64,000 bases of DNA from Williamsia sp. 1135 (GTDB taxonomy: Bacteria > Actinomycetota > Actinomycetes > Mycobacteriales > Mycobacteriaceae), in assembly GCF_002095395.1 (NCBI RefSeq), contig NZ_MJEI01000097.1:100879-164878 (forward strand). Reading direction: 5' to 3'. A program made the position numbers and the translations under genes. The notes under the pieces were generated by a model. The model was not told the origin of the DNA. It saw only the letters and a program-made list of their open reading frames with translations, and searched no databases. Positions 1-8,032 of the stretch are shown here, one piece after another. Every line of letters starts with the position of its first letter. Positions within the stretch are counted from its first letter, which is position 1.

Positions 1-462
1 CGCGGCAGCCAGATTGGTCCAGCTGGTGTCCCCGCCCCGGACAGGGGTGTTGCCCGCCCGCAGGATCGACACCGCAGGCGGGTTGACCAGCGCGGTGACA
101 TCGGTGTGCCACTCGTTGGTATAACTGGCGGCCTTGACCCCGAACTTGCGCTCGTAGTCACGGTTGTCGATCTTCAGGATCTCGGGGAAGTCGGTCGGCG
201 CATCGTCGTCGTACGGATGCGAGGCGGTCACCGGACCGAAGTTGCGGGCGAACGCGATCTGCTGAGCGTGGTCGATGAGCTGATCACGGAAGAAGATCAC
301 CTTGTGCCGGTGCAGGCCGGCGACGATGGCGTCGGCCACCTCGGGATCGAGTGGTCGGGTCAGGTCGACGCCGGTGACGTCGGCGCCGATGTGGCCGGCG
401 ACCTGGGCGAAGTGGACTGCGGACGTATCTGCTTCAACGGTGCGGAGATCGGTGATGGTCAT
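1..462 (-). CDS. TauD/TfdA-family Fe(II)/2-oxoglutarate dioxygenase, C-terminal part outside window
   Basis: The first 154 codons of an alpha-ketoglutarate-dependent dioxygenase; the 3' end runs off the left edge of the window. The ATG at 462 follows an AAGGAAAAA purine run. The visible part has the family's N-terminal barrel strands and the first iron motif WHTD (HxD), followed by VTALVNPPAV, a string also present in the neighbouring dioxygenase. The second metal His and the 2-oxoglutarate Arg lie beyond the edge. The family oxidises taurine, alkyl sulfates or chlorophenoxyacetates, releasing sulfite, aldehyde or phenol. It lies 26 nt downstream of the second dioxygenase on the same strand, so the two are probably co-transcribed. 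Substrate cannot be read from the sequence. Confidence 0.9.
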   Translation of the reverse strand, partial: MTITDLRTVEADTSAVHFAQVAGHIGADVTGVDLTRPLDPEVADAIVAGLHRHKVIFFRDQLIDHAQQIAFARNFGPVTASHPYDDDAPTDFPEILKIDNRDYERKFGVKAASYTNEWHTDVTALVNPPAVSILRAGNTPVRGGDTSWTNLAAA

Positions 463-488
463 GGGCTTTTTCCTTGTGTGAGTGGGTT

Positions 489-1448
489 TCAGGCGGTACG
501 TGCGTAGAAGGGAGCGCCGGAGATCGAGCGTGACTGCTGACCCGCAACACCGACCGGTATGTCGCCCTCGACGGTGGTGCGGTGGAGCACGCGCACGACG
601 TCGAGGTGGCCGAGATCGGTGGGTGCCTGGTGGATCGTCGCGCGGTTGTCCCAGATTCCGATGCTGTCCGGGGTCCACCGGACGCGGACGGTGTACGCAG
701 GATTGGTGATCTCTGCGAACAGCAGATCGAGCAGCCGATCACTCTGCGTTGCACTGAGTCCGATGATGCGGCTGGTGAATCCGGGGTTGACGTAGATCAG
801 CTTCTGCCCGGTGACGGGATGTACCCGAACCACAGGATGTTCGCTGATGATCGGATTCTGCTCGGTCAGGGCCGCCGCTTCCGATTGCTTCTCCCAACGC
901 TTTTCGCGACCGCCGAAACGGTTCTCCGCGTACAGACCCTCCAGGAACCGCTGCAGCGACGCCGGGAGGTTGTCGTAGGCGGCGCCGAGATCGGCCCACG
1001 TGGTGTCGCCGCCGACGTCGGGTACGAGCTCCGCCCGCAACACCGTCACAGCGGGCGGATTGACCAGCGCGGTGACGTCCTGGTGCCAGAAGCTGGCGTA
1101 GCTGTACTGCTTCGAGCCGCCCCGGTTGGCGTAGGTGCGCGAATCCACCTCCAGCACTTGCGGATAACCCGTCGGCGACTTGTCGGTGTATCCCAGCGGA
1201 TGGGCATCTGTCACCCGACCGAAGTACTCGGTGAACTGCACCTGCTGCGCATGATCGATGGCTTGATCGCGGAAGAAGAGCACCTTGTACTCGTACAGCG
1301 CCTCGTTGAGGGCACGCTGGATCGCCGCGCTCTGCACCTGCGTGAGATCGAGGCCGGAGACCTCTGCGCCGAGATATCCGGCAATGGGAGCGACCTCGAT
1401 CGATTGTGCTGTCGACGCGACCGGCGTCTGGGTTTCTGCGATGGTCAC
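489..1448 (-). CDS. TauD/TfdA-family Fe(II)/2-oxoglutarate dioxygenase (taurine/alkylsulfatase type)
   Basis: Complete 319-residue dioxygenase, close to the usual 280-320 for TauD/AtsK. The iron facial triad is visible: H122 and D124 (WHQD) and H273 (ATIHQA). R290 in VLHRTT is the expected 2-oxoglutarate carboxylate ligand. It would couple 2-oxoglutarate decarboxylation to hydroxylation of a substrate next to a sulfonate, sulfate ester or similar group. The start is an ATG inside GTGACCATCG after GGATCAT; a purine-rich AAAGGATCATC segment precedes it. It is the first gene of a leftward unit with the truncated paralogue and is divergent from the IclR gene, with palindromes between them. Family assignment is firm; the substrate is inferred only from the ABC importer and flavin monooxygenase nearby. 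Confidence 0.93.
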   Translation of the reverse strand: MTIAETQTPVASTAQSIEVAPIAGYLGAEVSGLDLTQVQSAAIQRALNEALYEYKVLFFRDQAIDHAQQVQFTEYFGRVTDAHPLGYTDKSPTGYPQVLEVDSRTYANRGGSKQYSYASFWHQDVTALVNPPAVTVLRAELVPDVGGDTTWADLGAAYDNLPASLQRFLEGLYAENRFGGREKRWEKQSEAAALTEQNPIISEHPVVRVHPVTGQKLIYVNPGFTSRIIGLSATQSDRLLDLLFAEITNPAYTVRVRWTPDSIGIWDNRATIHQAPTDLGHLDVVRVLHRTTVEGDIPVGVAGQQSRSISGAPFYARTA

Positions 1449-1510
1449 CGTGATGATCCTTTCTTCGGGCCTTGAGATAACTCAATTGGCATCGGATGAA
1501 TACTCGAGTC

Positions 1511-1524
1511 GCCGTGAACACGGC
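1511..1524. promoter_or_regulatory. Perfect 6-2-6 palindrome GCCGTG-AA-CACGGC
   Basis: Inverted repeat with a two-base centre in the divergent dioxygenase/IclR intergenic region, about 65 nt upstream of the dioxygenase start. It is a candidate regulator site, but no second copy was noticed in the window, so this is weaker than the TTCCAC palindrome nearby. Confidence 0.35.
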
Positions 1525-1569
1525 CTGAGGTGAAATATCAAAGGCGCCGGAAATTAACACCAGCGCGGC

Positions 1570-1584
1570 TTCCACAACGTGGAA
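1570..1584. promoter_or_regulatory. Candidate IclR operator TTCCAC-AAC-GTGGAA
   Basis: A perfect 15-bp palindrome between the divergent dioxygenase and IclR genes. IclR-family regulators bind short pseudo-palindromes containing TGGAA/TTCCA half-sites, which this matches. A near copy (TTCCAC-GTC-GTGAAA) occurs at 2513-2527 upstream of the ABC importer. That makes both good candidates for the site of the adjacent IclR protein. The assignment to that regulator is inference. Confidence 0.55.
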
Positions 1585-1705
1585 CCAGCACGCGAATCCG
1601 CCGAAAATTCGCGGTGAAAAGATCACGGCGCGCACAATCCTTCCGCTCGGACGGCACACCGGGGATCGTGACCAACAGAGTTGACGAGTCGGCGGGGAGA
1701 CAGCA

Positions 1706-2500
1706 ATGGACGCAAGCGAGGGCCAGGAGTCCGCGGTGCCTTTGCGGCCCCGCACGGGGTCTCAGGCGATCGAACGGGCGATCTCGGTGCTGTACGCGTT
1801 GGAGAACACCGATGCGTTCATCCCGATCAGCGAGCTGGCCCGCCGGGTGGGACTGCCGATCAGCACCACTCACCGGATCGCGCAGGCGCTGGTGCGGGGC
1901 AGACTGCTCACCCAAGACCCGCGAACTGATTGTTACGGCATCGGCGACGGCCTGCTCACCCTGGCCACCTCCACCACCAAGCGCATCGACGTCGATGCCG
2001 CCGCACCACACCTGCACACCCTGTCGTCGCAGATCAAGATCACCGCGAGCCTGGGTATCACCGAGGACGACCAGGCGGTCACGGTGTACTCGGCGCGTCC
2101 TCCGGTTGCCTTCTGTGACCACCAGATCCCGGAGCAACGCGCCGCACTGGACGCCACCGCGATGGGTCGTGCGATCGCGGCGTTCGCAGGGCGAAAAGGG
2201 CGACAGCGAGTCGCTGCCGGCGATGCGGCTCGCCGACGTGGTTACGCGATCTCCGATCCGGCCGAGGTCACCGCGATCGCAGTCCCGGTCTTCGACGCGG
2301 GAGGACGCGTCCGCGCCTCTATCGGTGTGCAGGCGCTGAGCGCACGACTGAATCAGAATTTGATCTCCCAGATCTATCCGGCGATGCGGCACACCGCGGC
2401 TCTGCTCAGCGATGTGGTGTCCGAATCGTCGCCGCAGAAGCTGGGTTCGTCGGTGGGAGCACTGGCGGTTTCTCCGGACCTTTTACGCGGCACGATTTAA
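1706..2500 (+). CDS. IclR-family transcriptional regulator
   Basis: A 264-residue protein, typical IclR length. Residues about 18-80 form the N-terminal winged helix: SQAIERAISVL, then ISELARRVGLPISTTHRIA, which is the recognition helix region. The C-terminal GAF-like effector domain follows, ending in the usual VPVFDAGG...ASIGVQAL stretch. The ATG at 1706 follows GGGGAGACAGCA. It is divergent from the dioxygenases and codirectional with the ABC importer downstream, so it is the obvious local regulator. Paired TTCCAC palindromes lie on both sides of the gene. Such proteins usually act as effector-responsive repressors or activators of small catabolic operons. The effector is unknown. Confidence 0.93.
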   Translation: MDASEGQESAVPLRPRTGSQAIERAISVLYALENTDAFIPISELARRVGLPISTTHRIAQALVRGRLLTQDPRTDCYGIGDGLLTLATSTTKRIDVDAAAPHLHTLSSQIKITASLGITEDDQAVTVYSARPPVAFCDHQIPEQRAALDATAMGRAIAAFAGRKGRQRVAAGDAARRRGYAISDPAEVTAIAVPVFDAGGRVRASIGVQALSARLNQNLISQIYPAMRHTAALLSDVVSESSPQKLGSSVGALAVSPDLLRGTI

Positions 2501-2512
2501 TTGCGCTGCATA

Positions 2513-2527
2513 TTCCACGTCGTGAAA
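2513..2527. promoter_or_regulatory. Candidate IclR operator TTCCAC-GTC-GTGAAA
   Basis: Second copy, with one arm mismatch, of the palindrome at 1570-1584. It lies just after the IclR stop codon and about 155 nt upstream of the importer lipoprotein start, a position suitable for controlling the importer-monooxygenase operon. Confidence 0.5.
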
Positions 2528-2637
2528 TAGCTTGTTGTGACGGGCGCTCGGCGCCCAACATCATTGGTCCAACACACGGAATCGATCAGCGGTGTTCGCT
2601 GACAGGGGCTCGGCAGGACGTCGATTTCGAACAATTA

Positions 2638-2665
2638 CTTTCCGCGGGATCCACCGCGCGGAAAA
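2638..2665. promoter_or_regulatory. Inverted repeat in the leader of the ABC importer operon
   Basis: Arms TTTCCGCG and CGCGGAAA flank about ten bases ending roughly 17 nt before the lipoprotein start codon. It could be an operator or an RNA stem in the 5' leader near the ribosome binding site. Function unassigned. Confidence 0.35.
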
Positions 2666-2681
2666 ACCGAAGGGGAATCTC

Positions 2682-3764
2682 GTGAAACGAACAACACCGC
2701 GACGTCTGCGCACGATTGCGGTTCTGGCACTGGCGCTCTCGTTCGGGCTGGCCACGACCGCGTGCGGTTCGTCGTCCGACGAGGCCACCCTGACTGCTGA
2801 TGGCAAGACCGAACTGAGGTATCTCGCCTCACCATCGACTGTCGTATTCCCAGAACTTGCAGCCGATCTCGGCTACTTCAGCGAGGTCACGCTGAAGTCC
2901 GTCGGCGAAACCACCAGCGGACCGCAGTCCATCCAGGCGACGGCAACAGGCGATTCCGACTTCGGCGGCGCCTTCAACGGAGCCATCGTCAAGTTGAAGT
3001 CGGCCGGGTCGCCCATCACCGCTGTCGTCGACTATTACGGCGCTGATTCCAAGACCTACAACGGGTTCTACGTACTCGACGGCTCCCCGATCCGCAGCGC
3101 CCGCGACCTGATCGGCAAGAAGGTCGGCATCAACACCCTGGGCGCGCACTCCGAGTTCGTCATTCGCGAATGGCTTGCACGTGAGGGTCTTTCGAAGGAT
3201 GAGATCGCCTCGGTACAGCTGCTGGTGGTGCCACCCATCAACACCGAGACCGCCCTTCGTCAAGGACAGATCGACGTCGGCGCCTTCAACAACATCTTCC
3301 GCGACAAGGCCCTCGAGACCGGTGGACTGCGTGAGCTCTTCACCGACGCGGTGTTCGGCGACTTCAGCTACGGCAGCCTCGTGCTGCGCGACGACTTCAT
3401 CGCGAAGAACCCCGAGGCCGTCAAGGACTTCGTGCAAGGTACCGCCCGCGCCGTCCGATGGACCCAGGTGGCCCCGCGCGACGAGGTCGTCGCACGCTTC
3501 AAGGACATCATCGGCAAGCGCGGTCGGGGTGAGGACCCGGCGCTCGCCGACTACTGGCAGAGCTCGTCCATCCCGACCGCCGGCGGCGTCATCAAGCCTG
3601 AAGAGTTCCAGCTCTGGATCGACTGGCTGGTACGCAACGGTGAACTCGAGAAGGGAAAGCTCACCCCGGAAGACGTCTTCACCAACGACGACAACCCATA
3701 CGCAAACGGCACCTACCCGCCTGAGTCGGGACCTGACGGCGCACCTGTGGAGGCAGCATCATGA
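2682..3764 (+). CDS. ABC transporter substrate-binding lipoprotein (SsuA/TauA/NMT1-like)
   Basis: I chose the GTG at 2682 rather than an in-frame start 90 nt earlier, because AAGGGGAAT precedes it and it begins directly with a lipoprotein signal peptide. That peptide is KRTTPRRLR, a hydrophobic stretch, then LATTAC with lipidated Cys28. This gives 360 residues. The mature part resembles periplasmic proteins for sulfonates, nitrate and thiamine precursors (SsuA/NMT1), including the KKVGINTLGAHSEF loop typical of this fold. It would capture an oxyanion-bearing organic molecule outside the membrane. The stop overlaps the ATPase start by 4 nt (ATGA), so the genes are translationally coupled. Confidence 0.9.
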   Translation: MKRTTPRRLRTIAVLALALSFGLATTACGSSSDEATLTADGKTELRYLASPSTVVFPELAADLGYFSEVTLKSVGETTSGPQSIQATATGDSDFGGAFNGAIVKLKSAGSPITAVVDYYGADSKTYNGFYVLDGSPIRSARDLIGKKVGINTLGAHSEFVIREWLAREGLSKDEIASVQLLVVPPINTETALRQGQIDVGAFNNIFRDKALETGGLRELFTDAVFGDFSYGSLVLRDDFIAKNPEAVKDFVQGTARAVRWTQVAPRDEVVARFKDIIGKRGRGEDPALADYWQSSSIPTAGGVIKPEEFQLWIDWLVRNGELEKGKLTPEDVFTNDDNPYANGTYPPESGPDGAPVEAAS

Positions 3765-4564
3765 CCACGCCCAAACTCGAACTACGTTCGGTACGAAAAG
3801 CATTCCCCTCCCCCGGCAAACCCGATTTCGTGGCGGTCGACGACATCACGATCGCCGCCGCCGAAGGCGAGTTCCTGGTGCTGGTCGGCCCCAGCGGCAG
3901 CGGCAAGTCGACACTCCTGGACCTCATCGGCGGACTGACCAAGCCGACATCCGGTGAGATCCTGCTCGACGGCAGGCCGATCACCGGCCCCGGCCTCGAC
4001 CGGGGTGTCGTCTTCCAGCAATACGCACTCCTGCCCTGGCGTTCCGCGCGTGCCAATGTGGAGTTCGGGCTGGAGGCGAAGGGCATCCCACGCCGTCGCC
4101 GCAAGGCGATCGCCGACGAGTACCTGCACCTGGTCGGGCTCGACGGTTTCGCCGATCACCTACCGCACGAGCTCTCCGGCGGCATGAAGCAGCGCGTGGC
4201 CATCGCGCGCAGCCTCGCCTACGACCCCGAGGTCCTGCTGATGGACGAACCGTTCGCGGCGCTCGACGCGCAGACGCGGGAGTCGCTGCAGGACGAGTTG
4301 CTCCGCATCTGGAAGGCCACCGGCAAGACGATCCTCTTCATCACTCACGGCATCGACGAGGCAATCTACCTGGGGCAACGCGTTGCCGTACTGACCGAAC
4401 GCCCCGGCCGCATCAAGGAGATCCTCGACATCGACATCGACCACGAGGCGGTCGACGATCTGCGCTCCTCCGAACAGTTCCGCGACTACCGGCACCGGAT
4501 CTGGCTCTCGTTGCGGCCGGAAGTACAGGCCACCACACTGATTGGAGCAGGTTCACATGTCTAA
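3761..4564 (+). CDS. ABC transporter ATP-binding protein (SsuB/TauB type)
   Basis: A 267-residue single-domain ABC ATPase. Visible motifs are Walker A GPSGSGKST (about residues 46-54), the Q-loop around VVFQQYALLPW, signature LSGGMKQR, Walker B VLLMDEPFAALD and the H-loop ITHGIDEA. Organisation and sequence match the nitrate/sulfonate/taurine subgroup. It powers the importer formed with the lipoprotein upstream and the permease downstream. It overlaps both neighbours: 4 nt at its start and 8 nt at its end. Confidence 0.96.
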   Translation: MTTPKLELRSVRKAFPSPGKPDFVAVDDITIAAAEGEFLVLVGPSGSGKSTLLDLIGGLTKPTSGEILLDGRPITGPGLDRGVVFQQYALLPWRSARANVEFGLEAKGIPRRRRKAIADEYLHLVGLDGFADHLPHELSGGMKQRVAIARSLAYDPEVLLMDEPFAALDAQTRESLQDELLRIWKATGKTILFITHGIDEAIYLGQRVAVLTERPGRIKEILDIDIDHEAVDDLRSSEQFRDYRHRIWLSLRPEVQATTLIGAGSHV

Positions 4565-5435
4565 CGTCACCCTGGAGAAGGCGACCCCGGTCGCCGAGGT
4601 TGCAGCACCGCCGGTCGCGACACCGGCGCCCGAGAAGCCCCGGGCCCGCAAGCCGGTGGGACGGACCATCCTGCGCACCGGCAACTGGGTGTTCCGCACG
4701 ACGATCGTGCTGGCTCTGCTGCTCGTGTTCTGGGAGGTGGCCCCGCGTATCGGCCTCGTCGACAAGACGTTTCTGCCTCCGTTCTCCGATGTCGTCGACG
4801 CTCTGGTCACATTGGCGCAGAGCGGCCAACTGTCCGAACACATCTCGGCCAGTGTGGGTCGCGCGCTCAAGGGCTTCACGGTCGCCGTCGTGGTCGCCGT
4901 TCCGCTGGGAATCGTGATCGGCTGGTACCGCCCTGTCGCGCAACTGCTCAACCCGGTCCTCGAGTTGTTCCGGAACACTGCCGCCCTGGCACTGCTGCCG
5001 GTATTCGTGCTCATCCTGGGTATCGGCGAGACGTCCAAGGTCGCGCTGGTCATCTACGCCTGCATGTTCCCCATCCTCCTGAACACCATCTCGGGCGTGC
5101 GCACCGTCGATCCCCTGCTGATCAAATCGGCCCGGTCACTCGGCCTCTCGTCGTTTCGGCTCTTTCAGAAGGTGATCCTGCCCGCTGCACTGCCGACCAT
5201 CTTCACCGGCGTCCGATTGTCTGCTGCCGCCTCGATCCTCGTTCTCATCGCCGCCGAAATGGTCGGCGCGCGCTCGGGACTGGGCTACCTGATCATGGCC
5301 AGCCAGCTCAATTTCCAGATCCCACAGATGTACGCCGGGATCGTGACCATCGCGCTGGTGGGTCTCGTCTTCAACTTCGTGCTGGTGGTCATCGAACGCC
5401 GATTCTCGCGCTGGCGCACCCCCTCGAACGAATGA
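4557..5435 (+). CDS. ABC transporter permease (SsuC/TauC type)
   Basis: A 292-residue inner-membrane permease of the BPD_transp_1 family. The ATG at 4557 is preferred to an upstream TTG because GGAG at 4544-4547 is correctly spaced for it. After a Pro/Ala-rich cytoplasmic N-terminus (about 45 residues) come about six membrane segments. The EAA-type coupling loop (SARSLGLSSFRLFQKVILPAALP) that docks on the ATPase lies near residue 190. Together with the two upstream genes it completes an SsuABC-like uptake system. Confidence 0.94.
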   Translation: MSNVTLEKATPVAEVAAPPVATPAPEKPRARKPVGRTILRTGNWVFRTTIVLALLLVFWEVAPRIGLVDKTFLPPFSDVVDALVTLAQSGQLSEHISASVGRALKGFTVAVVVAVPLGIVIGWYRPVAQLLNPVLELFRNTAALALLPVFVLILGIGETSKVALVIYACMFPILLNTISGVRTVDPLLIKSARSLGLSSFRLFQKVILPAALPTIFTGVRLSAAASILVLIAAEMVGARSGLGYLIMASQLNFQIPQMYAGIVTIALVGLVFNFVLVVIERRFSRWRTPSNE

Positions 5436-5471
5436 ACGCCGTCCTTCTGACCTTTCGACCCTAGGAATAAC

Positions 5472-6809
5472 ATGTCACGCACGTTGCACCTCAATGCCTT
5501 TGTCATGGGCGTCGGCCACCACGAGGCCGCCTGGCGCCATCCCCGCACCGCCGAACACCACGTCCTCGACGTCGATCACTTCGTCCGGCTCGGTCAGATC
5601 GCCGAGCGCGGCAAGCTCGATTCGATCTTCTTCGCCGACGGACTGGCGATCGGCCCGAACATCCGGCGCAACACCCAGGCGATCTTCGAACCGATCACCC
5701 TACTGTCGGCCATTGCCGGTGGGACCAGCAAGGTCGGCCTGATCGCCACCGCCTCAACGGGTTACAACCATCCGTACACCTTGGCCCGCGCATTCGCCTC
5801 GCTCGAACACATCAGTGGCGGGCGGGCAGGCTGGAACAGCGTCACATCCGGCAACAGTCAGGAAGCCCTCAATTTCGGCCTCGACTCCATCCCCGAGCAC
5901 GCCGGCAGGTACCGCCGGGCCCAGGAGTTCGTCGACGTGGTGACCAAACTGTGGGACAGCTGGGATCAGGACGCTGTGGTGCTCGATGTGGAAGGCGCAG
6001 TCTTCGCCGACCCCGACCGGGTCCGGACCATCGACCATGTGGGAGAGCATTTCTCGGTTCGCGGTCCGTTGAATTCACCGCGATCGCCGCAAGGCAGGCC
6101 GGTGCTGGTGCAAGCCGGGTCGTCCGAAGATGGCAAAGAACTCGCAGCGCACTACGCCGAGGTGGTCTTCACCGCGCAGCGCACGATTGCCGAGGGCCGA
6201 AGCTTCTATCAAGACCTCAAGAGCCGGTTGCCGAAATACGGCCGCACGTTCTCCGATCTGCAGATCCTGCCCGGCATCGTCCCCTTCATCGGCGGCACCG
6301 AAGCGGAGGCGAAAGCCCTCGAGCGCGAGTTCACCGACCTCATCTCACCCGACTACGCACTCGGACAGCTCTCGGCATTCTTCAACGTCGACCTCACGGG
6401 ACTCTCCCTCGATGCCCGACTCCCCGAGCTCCCCCCGGAATCGGAGATCGAGGGACACAAGAGCCGCTCGACGCTCGTTCGCCAGCTCGCCGCGAAGGGT
6501 GACTTGACCATTCGAGAGTTGATCGGCGAACTCGGTGGCGGTCGGGGCCACCGCAGCATCGCAGGCACCCCCGAGCAGATCGCGGACGACCTCATCGCAT
6601 GGGTCGACGCCGGTGCAGCTGACGGCTTCAACATCATGCCGCCCTACCTGCCCGGTGGACTCGATGATTTCGTCGACCAGGTCGTCCCGATCCTGCAGGC
6701 ACGCGGCCGTTTCCGTACGGACTACACAGAGTCGACCCTGCGGGGCCACTACGGTCTGGACGTACCCACCGCCGCCGAGTCACGGGAGCAAGCAGCCACC
6801 GCGGTATGA
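5472..6809 (+). CDS. NtaA/SnaA/DszA-family FMN-dependent monooxygenase
   Basis: A 445-residue bacterial luciferase-like (TIM-barrel) monooxygenase, matching the 440-460 residues of nitrilotriacetate and dibenzothiophene-sulfone monooxygenases. Family signatures are GKLDSIFFADGL near the N-terminus, the TGYNHPYTLARAFASLEHISGGR block, WNSVTS, and the C-terminal PEQIADDLIAWVDAGAADGFN. Such enzymes use FMNH2 from a partner reductase to cleave C-N or C-S bonds. Position after the sulfonate-type importer suggests it attacks the imported compound. No flavin reductase is directly adjacent; one is encoded at 40177-40794. It is followed by the MFS gene with a 4-nt overlap. Confidence 0.92.
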   Translation: MSRTLHLNAFVMGVGHHEAAWRHPRTAEHHVLDVDHFVRLGQIAERGKLDSIFFADGLAIGPNIRRNTQAIFEPITLLSAIAGGTSKVGLIATASTGYNHPYTLARAFASLEHISGGRAGWNSVTSGNSQEALNFGLDSIPEHAGRYRRAQEFVDVVTKLWDSWDQDAVVLDVEGAVFADPDRVRTIDHVGEHFSVRGPLNSPRSPQGRPVLVQAGSSEDGKELAAHYAEVVFTAQRTIAEGRSFYQDLKSRLPKYGRTFSDLQILPGIVPFIGGTEAEAKALEREFTDLISPDYALGQLSAFFNVDLTGLSLDARLPELPPESEIEGHKSRSTLVRQLAAKGDLTIRELIGELGGGRGHRSIAGTPEQIADDLIAWVDAGAADGFNIMPPYLPGGLDDFVDQVVPILQARGRFRTDYTESTLRGHYGLDVPTAAESREQAATAV

Positions 6810-8032
6810 CGGCGACCCTGGATGCTCAGCGTCCATTGCGGTCGCTGGCAGGAACCGTCTATCTGCCGGCCGCGGCGTACGGCATCGGGCAGGGGGCGGC
6901 CGCACCAGTGATGGTGCTGGCCGCCCTCGACCTCGGTGCCGGCGTCGCGATTGCCGGCCTCGCGGTGGCGCTGGTCGGACTCGGACAGGTGATCGGCTTC
7001 ACCTGCTCCGGCCAGATAGTCGCGCGCATCGGTGAACGCCGTTCGATCATCCTCGCGAGTTCGGTGGCGGCGGTGGGCGCACTGACCTGCCTACTGGCGC
7101 AGACGGTGTGGTTGCTGGCCCTGGGGATCCTGCTGGTCGGCCTCGCCAACGCCGTGTGGGGCCTGGCGCGGCAGAACTACCTGTCGCTGGCGGTGCCGTT
7201 CGAATGGCGGGCGCGGGCGATGTCGCTCTTCGGCGGGGCCATGCGATTCGGCTTCTTCGCCGGCCCGTTCATCGGTGCGGGTGCGATCGTGCTGATGGGG
7301 GCACGAGGTGGGTTCGTCGTGCAGCTGGTGGCGATCATCGTCGCCGGACTGATGATGGCGCGGCTGCCGGATCCACCGGGCGCGGGCGCCGTGCAATCGC
7401 CGATCAGCCTCCGCGGGGTATTTGCCGAACACGGCCGGTTGCTGTCCACCCTCGGTGCCGGATCGCTGCTCCTCGGTGTCGCCCGCAGCTTACGCGATGC
7501 CATATTGCCGTTGTGGGCCAACCACATCGGCCTCTCCCCCGCCGTCGCCAGCATCTTGTTCGGAGTCGGCGCAGCGGCCGACGTGATCTGCGCCTACCCG
7601 GCCGGACACCTGATGGACCGCTTCGGACGAACCTTCGTGGCGATCCCGTCGATCCTGGTGTTGGCCGTGTCGTACGTGGGGCTGCCCTACACCACTGCGG
7701 TGGCCGGCTTTGCGGCGGTCGCCATCGTGATGGGCATCGGGAACGGTTTCGGCAACGGGGTGATCATGACCATCGGCGCCGACGTGGCACCAGAAACCGG
7801 TCGCGCCGAATTCCTGGCGGCCTGGCGACTGACCCACGATGCGGGATTCTTCGCGGGGCCACTGGCGATCGCAGGTGCGGCGGCGCTCTTCCCGCTGTCG
7901 GTCGCAGCGTTCACGGTGTCGGGGCTCTCCGCCGGTGGAGCACTGTTGCTGGGTAAGTATGTTCCGGAGTACACGCGGGCGAAATTCGTCTTGGGCAAGG
8001 AGAAGGCACATGGACCTGGATCTGACCGGTAA
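6806..8032 (+). CDS. MFS transporter
   Basis: A 408-residue polytopic protein with about 12 hydrophobic segments. It has the MFS loop 2-3 signature region (CSGQIVARIGERRS) and its second-half counterpart (YPAGHLMDRFGRTF). It starts inside the stop of the monooxygenase (ATGA) and its end overlaps the SDR start by 23 nt, so it belongs to the same operon. It may export a product or import a related substrate; direction cannot be read. Some MFS proteins are drug exporters, an alternative. Confidence 0.9.
   Translation: MTATLDAQRPLRSLAGTVYLPAAAYGIGQGAAAPVMVLAALDLGAGVAIAGLAVALVGLGQVIGFTCSGQIVARIGERRSIILASSVAAVGALTCLLAQTVWLLALGILLVGLANAVWGLARQNYLSLAVPFEWRARAMSLFGGAMRFGFFAGPFIGAGAIVLMGARGGFVVQLVAIIVAGLMMARLPDPPGAGAVQSPISLRGVFAEHGRLLSTLGAGSLLLGVARSLRDAILPLWANHIGLSPAVASILFGVGAAADVICAYPAGHLMDRFGRTFVAIPSILVLAVSYVGLPYTTAVAGFAAVAIVMGIGNGFGNGVIMTIGADVAPETGRAEFLAAWRLTHDAGFFAGPLAIAGAAALFPLSVAAFTVSGLSAGGALLLGKYVPEYTRAKFVLGKEKAHGPGSDR

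Noticed and set aside
582..1475. Open frame antisense to the complete TauD-type gene
   Set aside because: The minus-strand dioxygenase has all catalytic residues; the plus-strand translation is low-complexity shadow.
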